DNA of 64,000 nt. Origin: Mytilinidion resinicola. Lineage: Eukaryota; Ascomycota; Dothideomycetes; Mytilinidiales; Mytilinidiaceae. The position numbers and the translations under genes were made by a program. The notes under the pieces were generated by a model. It saw only the letters and a list, made by a program, of their open reading frames with translations. It made no database searches and had not been told where the DNA came from. This document shows positions 48,296-58,384 of the stretch, in pieces. The stretch's first letter is position 1. Each line of letters begins with the position of its first letter. Where the stretch lies: contig NW_022985446.1 in assembly GCF_010093595.1 (NCBI RefSeq), positions 62,001-126,000 of the forward strand, written 5' to 3'.

Positions 48296-48721
48296 AGAAA
48301 CCCCTCGGGGTGGCTACACCCGAGAGAGAGGGTAGTGCTCCTTGGATATTTTTTTTCTTTTGCGACACGGTTGGATACGAGCTTTCTTGACATCTTTCTT
48401 TCACTTATGCACTACGTGGCCTCCATACAAGCATAATGCACGGCCGAACTTCTATATCCGGAGTGTAAGTAGAGGGAGGTGAGAGTTTGCGTTAACTCTC
48501 CTGCTCTTCCATTGTGTCTACAAATAAAACAACATTAAAGTGCTTCATCCAGTATATTTCACAATTCAGTCCTGAGTAGCGACATCCTGTATATACCAAC
48601 TCCAACCCAGCTCCGCCCTGCGCCAACCAGAACACCAAAGCCGGATGCCACAGATATACAGCATCAACCAAAACAGCACTTTCCGCTCGTATATATCCAA
48701 ATCCTTCTTCCATACTTAGAG
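48296..48721. other. Intergenic region between convergent genes
   Basis: This is the 3' flank of the HeLo-like pseudogene and of the following minus-strand gene. It has a T-run (48348-48360) and no ORF worth naming. Confidence 0.5.
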
Positions 48722-50505
48722 CTACTCATTCACAACCTTCAACCTCCCCCCCGGACTCCTCTCCCCCCTCTGCTTCTCCATAGGCCCCCCACCAGCACCC
48801 CCACTCATGTTCAGCCCCTTCTCACCGACTTTATGCACCAAGTTCCCCAGCCTCCCGCTCGTCCTCCCACCTTCCCTCCCCTGCTGCCCAGCTCCAGCCC
48901 CGTCCGCCGACACAGTCGTCGAATTGCCATACTGCGGCTGCTGCGGCTGCACCTGCGCAGGCATCGGCCGGTTCGCGTGCGCGAAATGCCCCGTCTCGAT
49001 CTCAGACCGGCCCGCATCGATGACGGACTGGTTTTTCAAGCGCGTGGCCTCGGGCGCGCCCATGTGGCGGTCGACGGAGCTGTTGAGGGTGCCGCGGAGG
49101 GTTTCGCCGACGCCCTGTGAGAGTCGTTAGCATAATCATCTTTGGAGGCGAGAATGTAAGTGGAAGGCTGGCGCTTACATGTATACCCGCCGCCGCCGTC
49201 TTCAGATTCGCGAGCGTCGAGCCTCGACCTGCTCCGCCCTGCTGTTGTCCCTGCGGCACCGAGTTCCGCGGGCTCAATGCGGCGGGGACATCTGGGTGGG
49301 TTTGCGTGGGATAGCCTCCCTGCTGTTGCTGTTGCTGGAAGCCTCCCGGGTTCGAGTGCACGTACTCCTGCGCGGGAACCTGGACGGGTACGCCCGCGGG
49401 CGGTGTTCGGCCTGGGTATGAGAAGTTCTGGCGGCTTGGGGAGCTTGGTGTTACGGGCGATGCGCCGTATTGTGGCGCGCCTGTTTGCTGTGGAGCTGTT
49501 ACGGGTGACGAGTCAAGCTCTACGGACATTCTGTCGCGCATGGTGCTCTTGTTGGGGATTGGTGGGGAGTGTGATTGGTTGGAGGAGGTGCGGGCTCCAC
49601 CATTAGTGGTATGGGAAGGTTGTAGGTGTGGTGAGACAGTAGGGGCGGGCGGGTTTGGACCGGTGGTGTTTGTGACGCTTGGGTTAGAGTTGTTGGCTTC
49701 GATTTCCTCGTTTGGGACTTGGACGGTGGTGCTACCTCCGGGCCCTGTGTGATGTTAGCGTTGTGCAAATGGAGACGAGAACTCGGGGTTCGTACTGACC
49801 GGTTGTTGTAGTCGTCGTGGTCGTTGTGGTCGTAGTCGTCGTGACTGTATAGCCGGTTTGCGGGTCTTGGTGTGTTTCCTTAGCAATTGTCTCTTGGCTA
49901 TGGGGCACGCCGGGAGAAGCGCTCCTAGCAGCACTAGGAGGGGGTTGTGTTGGAGGATTATATGCAGGCGTAGTCGTAGGGGGTGTAGGAGCAGTAATGG
50001 TCGTCTTTGGTGGAGCCTGAGGAGGAATAGGAGTGGTGCTTGGAGGTGGTTTCAGATGCTCTCGAGATGATCCTCTTGTCTCCCCACTAACAGGACGATG
50101 GGCCGAGTTACGGCGCTCAGTGCTGGAGAAGCTGGGAGCTCCATTCGTGTCGACTTCTGAGAAGGAATTGGGGTTCTCGCTGCTGGCATACGCCGAGTCG
50201 GAAAATCGAGCCTCAGGCGGATCCTTGCGATCTTTGTCTTTGGAGTGGAATGGGTTGGATAGGCGGAAGCGAGACTTCTTCTCCTTCTCTTTCTTCTCTC
50301 CATCGGTTAATGGGGGCATTGTTGAAGTAGCGTCGTCTAGGGTTTCGGACGGTAAAAGAGGGACAGGAGGAGGGCCCTCGTCGAAGCCACCTGCGGGGTT
50401 GGCTGTGAAAACAGGTGTAGTCCGCTCGGGCGACTGAGAAGCTGAGCCTACTGGTCTTCGTTTTACGAGCTTAGAACTAGATCTTGGGGGAACGTTCATA
50501 GTCAT
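48722..50505 (-). CDS. Conserved Pro/Thr-rich fungal protein of unknown function
   Basis: Exons are 50505-49800, 49744-49179 and 49114-48722, with in-phase introns of 55 and 64 bp, giving 554 residues. The start MTMNVPPRSSSKL is preceded by CTGTTGCAG, so a 5' UTR intron or further exon may exist; an upstream Met at 50640 would add a hydrophobic leader. Most of the protein is disordered: Pro/Ser/Thr-rich, a run of about 15 Thr just before intron 1, and a poly-Gln patch. The conserved island is in exons 2-3: TLANLKTAAAGIH followed by GVGETLRGTLNSSVDRHMGA and the C-terminal GRLGNLVHKVGEKGLNMSGG. I recall this island in other ascomycete proteins but no known role. Confidence 0.8.
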
Positions 50506-51173
50506 CTGCAACAGGAATCCAAGTAGAAAGCAATTCGAGGTGATACCTTTGTAAGATGGAAGAGTAGCTTGAAAGCAGCGGAACACGCTCACCATAATCA
50601 AGACAACGACCAGTGATGTCATCTGCGTTTTTGACGCCACAATGATGTGGCTGGTGAGTTTAGCGTGGATGCTTGGCCTTGTTGGGCGTTCATCTTGGAT
50701 GATCTTGTCTGCAGACAGGTTCTGCAGACGCAGCGTCAGCCTATCGAACTCCGTTCACCACTTTGTGGGCTTTGGAGCCAGCGCTCGATGAGGCAAAGCA
50801 TCTGAACGCTTTACCGCCTTAGGACCCACCATGTCATGGCTGAATCCTCCACAATTTGACCACCGCCCGGAATTCTTCCACACACAGTGGCGTAGTATCA
50901 TTGATTTCCGAATGAGTCGGTGAAAAGAGGTATGCTAGAAGCGTTAGAGGGTTATGAGCCACCGTTCAAAGTGATAAGTCGTGCACAACCTAAATGTGTG
51001 TTGATAACATTTGCCTAGAATGTTGGCTCATGAACCTCGAAAGCCTGTAGAATGCCATCAGTCGTCAAATGAATGAAAGCAACATTCGTCCTCCTTAAGC
51101 AAAGATACTCGTTCCGGCAGGCTTCAAGTTACCTATGTAGGTACACTCCCACTCCCACGGACGCGAGCATAGA
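50506..51173. other. Intergenic region
   Basis: This is the probable promoter of the Pro/Thr-rich gene and the 3' flank of the F-box gene. I see no gene in it. Confidence 0.5.
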
Positions 51174-51926
51174 TTAGTCCGTGCCAGCTTCCACATCGCA
51201 AACTTTCCAGTCCAAGTCCCCATACCTCATCCCATCCGCTCGACTTCTGTACTGAAAATCTTCTGGAAAATCTTCAGGGTCAAAGCCATCGCGGTGCTTA
51301 CAGTACAACTCCACTTCAATTCTGCCCGCACCGTCGTAAGCTTCATCAAGCAACCACCGCACTCCAAATTCCGCCTCGAAGTGGTGCGCCGGCAGAAGCG
51401 CGAAAAAACCCTCAACGATATCGTAGAGCAGGCCCATGGTTATCCCGCCCTCGCGCTCGATCTCCGCGCGCCAGCGAGGCTTCTCGCCAGGCAGGACGTA
51501 CTGGGGATCACTAAAGCGCGAGAAGTGCGACCGGAGGATGGTTAGTTTCGTAGGGGGTGGTTGCATAGGCAGCATGTGCCGCCAACTCGCTCCTTTTCGC
51601 AGTAGTGGCTCGCGGCGATGTGCGAATCCGAGCCACGACAAGTGAACAAATTTGTACCGACTGGACACGTGCTTGTTGATGCTTGGATCGGTGAACCATG
51701 GGCGGAATCGCTCAACGAGGACCTGGTTTGCCGCCCAAGCCCCCGATGCGGTCTTGGGTTCTGCGCGAAAATAGAGGGTGCGTTGTAGAGTAGGCGAAGA
51801 GCGAATTGTAAGCCAGAAGCAGCGTGAGATGAGCTGCGCAGAGAGGAGGGAATGGAATGAGAGCGGGAGGAGAATGAGCTCGAGGAGTTCGGGAATTTCG
51901 AAAACACGTTGGGTGGCTATGGCCAT
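51174..51926 (-). CDS. F-box protein
   Basis: A single exon encodes 250 residues from the Met at 51926 (MAIATQRVFEIPELLELILL). An in-frame Met at 52016 would add 30 residues, but the F-box normally starts close to the N-terminus in this family. The F-box (about residues 8-50) reads as VFEIPELLELILLPLSFHSL, then LLSAQLISRCFWLTIRSSPTL. The C-terminal part is a lineage-typical domain with PWRAEI- and DGMRYGDLDW-like stretches. F-box proteins recruit substrates to SCF ubiquitin ligases. It lies beside HeLo-domain genes, which proves no functional link. Confidence 0.82.
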   Translation of the reverse strand: MAIATQRVFEIPELLELILLPLSFHSLLSAQLISRCFWLTIRSSPTLQRTLYFRAEPKTASGAWAANQVLVERFRPWFTDPSINKHVSSRYKFVHLSWLGFAHRREPLLRKGASWRHMLPMQPPPTKLTILRSHFSRFSDPQYVLPGEKPRWRAEIEREGGITMGLLYDIVEGFFALLPAHHFEAEFGVRWLLDEAYDGAGRIEVELYCKHRDGFDPEDFPEDFQYRSRADGMRYGDLDWKVCDVEAGTD

Positions 51927-52454
51927 TGCAATGGTAAACTTGACATGGATTATCTGATAGACGATTCTCCGCCAAATAGGACTGTATTTATGGAGGCTCG
52001 GTGGCTGATTAGACACTGATCAGAGACGGATGGAATTGGGCGCCAAGGTGAGGGCATATAAGCAGGGGCATTGAAGTATTTTAGGGGCATTGAAATAGAA
52101 TATATGCACTAATCACGTGCGACGTTAACTACTACGTACATGTAGAGCGTGAACACCAACTGACAGCCATTGCTGAATGCGTCGCTTCTATGTGACAGGT
52201 CATAGATCTGCCAGTCCGAATTCTTCACTACAAAAAAAGTTGGCTTTCAAAATATAAAACTGATGCCTAGCGAATAAGGCACATCTCAGCTGCGAGGCTG
52301 AGCTCGTAAGCGGCCACCCTCTAATGTATAGCCACTATAAAGCCTTGTCTTCTATGAATAAGAAGACGACCATATCACACTTCAGATAAACAGGGCGAGA
52401 TTGTCACGGTGATATATGTAATCTAAGCAGAAGTCCGTCGAATGACCCAGCATT
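51927..52454. other. Divergent intergenic region
   Basis: This lies between the F-box gene (minus) and the HeLo-like mosaic gene (plus) and should hold both promoters. It is A/T-richer than the flanks. No ORF is present. Confidence 0.5.
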
Positions 52455-55400
52455 ATGGCCGAGATTGGGCTCATAGCATCCGTAATCCAAGTCGCCGGCG
52501 CAGGCCTCAAACTAGCCGACACACTATACCAATACGCCGAATCTGTCTCCACAGCCGATAGGCGTATCAAAGACATCGCCAGAGACGTCAAGCTGACCTC
52601 GCGTGTCATCGACGAGCTGGGCAGCATCTTCAAGCAGGGCGAAACCGCATCGCTGCTCTCTAACAATGCCGTCAGCACAGCCCAGGAAACGGTGCGCGAG
52701 TGCTCCAGTCTGTTCGAAGAGATGGATGCCGCGCTCAAGAAAACGAAGAAGAGCACGTTGGGGAAATTCATGCTGCCTTTCCGAGAGCCGAAGATGGAGC
52801 TTCTACGGGCGAATATTGATCGCTTGAAGAGCACGTTGCAGTTGTTGATGCAGGTTTTGACGCATGCATACCAGGTAGCCTCTCAGTATGTAATGGAGAT
52901 TCGCAGCTTTTATCAGCACTTGGCTAATGAATGGCATGTAGTAAGGCGCCGAAAGAGGTGGTCGCTGTCCAGCGACATAATATCAAGGTGTTGATTAAGG
53001 CTAAAAAGGAGTCTACAAAACGATATCAGGAGTCCTTGAGAAGTTATAGCATGAGTGATGAGAGCACAGTCTTGAAGTATTTCTTCGCAGGTTTACTATC
53101 CTCGAATCCCTAGACTAACAATTGCAGTGACGACGAAATCACTATCAACACCAAGTCGCTCGGCACCTCGACAGAGGAAAGCATTGGAGTTCTCACAGCC
53201 GCTTCCTCAATTGGCTCAACCATCACCAAGACAAGCCTGGCGTCATGTGTTGCACATATCCAGAAACTACTCAACGATATTGAACTCGTTCAGCATGCGC
53301 TGAATTCTAAGAGCGAGGGCGAAGACCCTTCTGAACACGAACAGGCTCTTGTTGGCTCCTACTTCAGTACGCGTGAACATCTCGACACTATCATCCTCGG
53401 CGGCTCGGGCCCAGGAAGAACCGACTCGGGTCTTTCAGACGAGACACTGGTAACGCCTCGCGGAAGCAGAATCAAACCAGGCTCACGCCAGCGACAATAC
53501 AGCAATGAGTCTCGCTCGCGTAGCCGTAGTCGTGGACGCAATAGGAGCACCGAGAGAAAGTGGGAGCAAGCCGCAAAGGTTGCCGTCATTGCTAGTGCCA
53601 CCGAGGCCTTTCAACGCCGAAAGGAGTCTGGCCCTCGGACTGGAGAAAGAGGACAGCGTATTACAAGTGCCGTTCTCGGTGCCGCTGATGTTGGCAGTCT
53701 CGTAGATAAGGATCCGGATCGCAAGGGTAAGCGTCACATCGCTGAAGCCGCTATCGGGGATCTCGCTGCCTCTGAACTTACCACTAAGCTTCGTTCGCAA
53801 CCCCTGAACCGTAACAGGTCCAGATATCTTTCTCGAACCCGTTCGAGTGATAGGAAAGACGAGAGCTTCAGTCTATCTGATGCAGGCAGCGCAGTCAGCC
53901 TAAATGCAACACAGAAAGAGACTCTTCGGAAGAGAATGGACCATTTGGAAGCCCAGATAGAAAAAGCCGAAGCGGAAGCAAAATCGAAAGCCGAGTCAGA
54001 CGTAGCAAAGTTATCAGTAGACAAAGCTGTTACCGAAGCAAAGGCAGCTGATGAGAAAGCTAAAAGAGGATATAAAGCCAAAATAGCGGAAGACAAAGCT
54101 AGAAAGGAATACGTAGAAGCAGTGGCCAGCGATGAAAGCGATCTCGAGGCAGCTGTAGGTCTGACTGCGCTACATATGGCAGAGGCGCAAGAGGAAGTAG
54201 CGAAAGAGAAAGGCATGGAAGAGTATGAAAAGAACGTCGCAAAGCTCGCCCCTCCATCTGACGAGATGAAGCCGGCAGTGCAGTTCCTTGATGCCATAGG
54301 GAGGGAGTTCACTTTCCCTTGGCATCTAGCCAAAAGCTGGAGCGTGAGTACATCTGTCCTTTCCTCGCGTAACGTTTACATTGAACTCCTCAGCTCTTAT
54401 TCCTTCCAGTCTAACACAATCAAAGGCAATGAAAGAACTGATCAACACCGGCTTCGCCCATGTAGAAGGCTTAAATAAACACGTCTTCGCAGGCCACTAC
54501 GATCTTGCAGGCCCTGATGGCGAAATCATGCTGCCTCAAGTCTGGGAAGCTCTCATCGAGCCCGGTATGACCGTCAAGATGATATTGTGGCCGGAAATTC
54601 CACCACCTCCCTCAAGTATAGGACTAGGTATGCCAGGCCCTCTCCTACCTGTCCCTGATCGCGGCGTACTGGAACCCTGACTGACACTTTATGTATAGCA
54701 CCTCCCAAGAAACAGCAGCAGAAACTGTCCCTGGGGGACTTTCTGACCAACCAAGGTATGTGCCAACTTCCCCAACCGACATGACGTCCTTAATTAACGA
54801 CATGCAGCTGTGGGATCATGGGCCGATGACATGGAGGATATGCCCCCAGCTATCAAAAAGAGGCGTGGAGTTGCCAAAAAGGCAAGGAAATCTACGACGA
54901 GTTACTCAGGCCCTCCCCTACCTGTCCCTCTCCCACCGCCTCCTCCGCCTCCTCCGCCTCCTCCGCCTCCGTCTCATCCGCCGATGCCGGGCCAAGACAT
55001 GGTCGTCGTCAATCACCATCCGTCGCGGAAAAAGAAACCAGCGCCTTTACCGCAGTTCCTCAGGTGGACAACCGGCGGCGCGGGTAAGAAGGAAGTGAAG
55101 ACCAAAAGGGCCGCAACAAAGGCAAATACAGGATCTAACCAGCCCGTGCCAGGACGCTCTCGAAGTCCTGTGGGAGCGCGACCTCCTTCCCCCTCTCTGG
55201 AGGTGGAACCCGATCAAGGCAAGGCGGTGCTCGAGCTAGGAGAGGCAGACCGCGAGCGGATCTTTCGCAATGACATTGAACCTACATCGGTAGCTCGCTC
55301 CAAATACCAATTCGAAGCTACCTCTTCGGATGACGAGCTTGATAGCGACCCGGTTGCATTCCACGACGCTGCGGCGCGACTAAACGCACTAGCCAGAGCC

Positions 55401-56421
55401 ACCGACCAAGAGGCTTCCGTACAGAACACCCGTGTCTCGCGACTCGTCTCCAAAACAGATAGAGTCGATGACCACATCGCTCCCGTAAGCTCACTTATCC
55501 CTGTCTCTTTACCCGTTTAGAAAAACTTGCTAACATACCGAGGCACAGAACCGACAGCGACTTGATCGAACCGGGGATGATATTCCCAGACGACCCCGAA
55601 TAGCTGCATCTGGCACGCACACAAAAGCCGACATCTTCGAAGCGAAAATCGCCGCAGCCGTCGACGACACCACCAGTGACGATGAGACGTTTGTATATGC
55701 CTCAAATTCAGACGCCACGCAACGTCCACGCGGACGTCAGTTTTCCCCAACCCCCGCAGCGGCCGCGGTTGCAGCGTCGGTAGAGCTCCGCCGTTCTCCC
55801 TCTTCGCGATCCGGCAACAACTCTCTGCCCAGCTATGTACCACTTATGCGGCAACCAGAGGCCACTGTGTGGAGCGATCACGCACAGTCCGAGGACGCGC
55901 GGAGACAGGCAGCCATGACGAGGGCGGCTCTGGCGGGGGTGGCCGGGTCCGCTGCAGGGCGGACTTCTACCACCTCCTCGTCTGGCGTAGCGGCTGGAGT
56001 GAGGTCGAAGATACGGCATCACGGTGCACCCAGAGCATCCGTCTATGCACCTGGAAATGTGGCTGGTAGTGGAGTGCCTATGCGGTTAAGTGCTGGCGAG
56101 GTGGACGCGGTTGATGTCGCTGCCTCTGTGGCGCAAAGGTTAGAAGGGGACGACTTTGAGCCTAAAGCGGCTTATGTGCTTGATGACGGGGTTTATGGTA
56201 GAGCGGACGGTGGAGAGGATGAAGAAGAGTGGGAGACTCCAAAGCGCGGAAAGCGCGGGAAGCGGCGTGCGAGGATGCAGTATATTGATGTTGAGGCTGA
56301 GGTGGACGACGATGAGGAGGGCGAAGAGGATGATGAGGTGGATGAGCTGTTGAGTGAGTGGACGACACTGAAGAGGGAGGAATATATGGACGGAGGGGTA
56401 GATGTGAAAGGAGACGCATGA
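52455..56421 (+). CDS. HeLo-like / coiled-coil / ubiquitin-like mosaic protein, 1,196 aa
   Basis: There are seven exons: 52455-52885, 52942-53076, 53128-54343, 54426-54627, 54699-54755, 54808-55484 and 55549-56421. Every junction is GT-AG and in phase. Residues 1-140 form a HeLo-like (PigL_N) domain (MAEIGLIASVIQVAGAGLKL, LGKFMLPFREPKMELLRANI). An Arg/Ser stretch with RSRSRSRGRNRS follows at about 310-330, and an Ala/Glu/Lys coiled coil at about 455-570. Residues about 575-645 form a ubiquitin-like domain (IGREFTFPWHLAKSW, GHYDLAGPDGEIMLPQVWEA). Exon 5 and the start of exon 6 encode KKQQQKLSLGDFLTNQ and GSWADDMEDMP, which resemble the N-terminus of fungal eIF4B. Exon 6 contains a run of about 13 prolines. 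Exon 7 has IFEAKIAAAVDDTTSDDETF, reminding me of a Vac7-type motif. No nucleotide-binding domain or membrane helix is present; function unknown. Confidence 0.82.
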
Positions 56422-56617
56422 GATTTCGGGATGAGATCGGGAACCTTTGGGGACGGATGCAGCATTGTACGATTCCAAAGCCGTTTATCCCAGAGAGAGC
56501 GAAATATCCAAATTCACGCACCCGCCCAACCATGGTCTAAAAGTCATAATAACCAACCTATGCACCCACCCCTTCAACTCCCGAAACAGATCACCCCGCG
56601 CACACATCTACTTCAGA

Positions 56618-58384
56618 CTACGAACTCGGCACCAAAACCCCCTCACGACACAGCACAACCACCTTCTTAAAGAACCTCCTCCACTCCAGCGGATCCCCAC
56701 TCGCCTTGACAAACCGCACCTCCAGCATCTCCCGGCCAAACCGCTCCACAACCACGTGCCCATTCAGCCCCTGCTTGCGCCCATCCACCGTCTTCACCCG
56801 CACCCACGCCTCCTGCTCGCGCTCCCACTCCTGCATCTGCTCCGCGCTGAACGGCGGCAGCGGCACGCCGAGCCGATGCAACGCCTCCGCCAGCAGAGGC
56901 AGCAGAAGCGAGAAGGGTAGTGGCGATAGAAAACGCGCGAGCGAGTGCGTGGGCAGGATGTCGGCGAACTTGCGGGCGGCCTGGGTGAGGGAGAGGGGCA
57001 CGGAGGGCGTTTGCGTGAATTGGGAGAGGCAGGGGTCTTCGGAGAGGCGGTCGAGCGTCTCTTGGGACACGGGCGCGAGGGAGGCGCCAGCGCCGACGGG
57101 CTGCGAGGCGGAGATGCCGTCGTAGATAGGGAGGCGGGGCGGGCGTTCCCAGTCGAAGGGGGTGTCGGCGATGGGGGTTTCGGGCTGGGTGGCGGAAAGC
57201 GGGACGGCGTGGGAGCGGGTTGGGAAGGTTTCTGGGGTTATGTCGAGGTCCATTGCGTCGGCGTCTGAGGCGGCGGCGCGTTGGGAGGGGGTGGGGTCGG
57301 TGTTGAAGTCGATGCGGAGGGATGAGAGCATTTGGGTTGCGAGGCCGACCGGGTTGGAGGCTTTGCCGGAGGGGTTCAGGAAGGGGTTTGGCCGTGTGAA
57401 CCATGGGTGTGTGCGGATTTCGTCAAGGGTGAAGCGGGTCGCTGGGTCCAGTTTGAGCATGCCGCGGAGGAGGGAGATGATATCTTGGGGGAGTTTGGTC
57501 CAGAGTTCGTCAGTTGTGCGGCCGTTGGTGTCGACGTATTCTTTGAACTCTTCGCTACGGCGGGTGGGCTCGTCCCAGGGAGTGTTGCCTACAAGGAGCA
57601 CGAAGAGCACAACTCCACAGGACCAGATATCAGATATGTTGGCGACGTAACCAGTGTCCAGGACGTCCGGTCGTTTGCTGTGTCTTCCACTGAGGATCTC
57701 GGGGGCGATATAGGGAGGACTGCCACACACGGTGTTGCAGACTCGAGTCTTTCCGTCTCTTCTGAATAGAGCTGCTAGCCCGAAATCCGCAAGCTTGAGG
57801 TCACCTTCACCAGACAACAAGACGTTTTCTGGCTTTATATCCCGATGTGCTACACCCTTCGAGTGCATAAAACTGACTGCCCCTATCAGCTGCGTGAAGT
57901 AAAAGTGTGCCACATCCTCCCCAACGCCCTCGTCTGCCTCAATCTTGTCGAAGAGATCTCCGCCTTCAGCAAGCTCCATGGCGATCCACGTCCACAGGGG
58001 ATCCTCGCCATTCCCCAGGCAATGTATTATGTTCTGGTGTTTCCCGAGATATTTGTGTAGGGTGATTTCCATGGCAAGCTGCTTAGGTGAAAGACGACCT
58101 TGCTTGAAGGCATGTTCCTTGTTGACGAATTTGATGGCGATGACGGGTTTGGGGGCATTGAGGGGCGTTGCTTTTCGTATTCTATGTTCAATTAGCATGC
58201 TTGCTACTGGCACACGCTGAACTCCGCTCACGAGGCATATGCGCCTTGGCCTATGGTTCTTGATACTATGCGAAACGGAAGATTGGTTGGTAGTGGGGCG
58301 ATCTGTGACTGCAAATACTGGTGAGTTTGGTGAAAGCACAGTCGCAATGGGTTTCACACTCACCCCCGGAGGTGCTGGTGCCAT
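56618..58384 (-). CDS. chk1: Chk1 DNA-damage checkpoint kinase
   Basis: Exons are 58384-58364 (21 bases), 58302-58232 and 58181-56618, giving 551 residues in phase. The N-terminus MAPAPPGIAPLPTNLPFRIV leads into the glycine loop TIGQGAYASIRKA, split by intron 2. Kinase motifs: AIKFVNKEHAF (ATP Lys), MELAEGGDLFDKIEAD, HSKGVAHRDIKPENVLL (catalytic Asp), LKLADFGLAALF (DFG), CGSPPYIAPEIL and SDIWSCGVVLFVLL. The C-terminal regulatory part (about 330-551) ends in the KA1-like segment LEWRRFFKKVVVLCREGVLV. Reading the first intron through would give a false long N-terminus. Chk1 is activated by Mec1/ATR-type kinases after replication stress or DNA damage. Confidence 0.93.
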   Translation of the reverse strand: MAPAPPGVSVKPIATVLSPNSPVFAVTDRPTTNQSSVSHSIKNHRPRRICLVSGVQRVPVASMLIEHRIRKATPLNAPKPVIAIKFVNKEHAFKQGRLSPKQLAMEITLHKYLGKHQNIIHCLGNGEDPLWTWIAMELAEGGDLFDKIEADEGVGEDVAHFYFTQLIGAVSFMHSKGVAHRDIKPENVLLSGEGDLKLADFGLAALFRRDGKTRVCNTVCGSPPYIAPEILSGRHSKRPDVLDTGYVANISDIWSCGVVLFVLLVGNTPWDEPTRRSEEFKEYVDTNGRTTDELWTKLPQDIISLLRGMLKLDPATRFTLDEIRTHPWFTRPNPFLNPSGKASNPVGLATQMLSSLRIDFNTDPTPSQRAAASDADAMDLDITPETFPTRSHAVPLSATQPETPIADTPFDWERPPRLPIYDGISASQPVGAGASLAPVSQETLDRLSEDPCLSQFTQTPSVPLSLTQAARKFADILPTHSLARFLSPLPFSLLLPLLAEALHRLGVPLPPFSAEQMQEWEREQEAWVRVKTVDGRKQGLNGHVVVERFGREMLEVRFVKASGDPLEWRRFFKKVVVLCREGVLVPSS

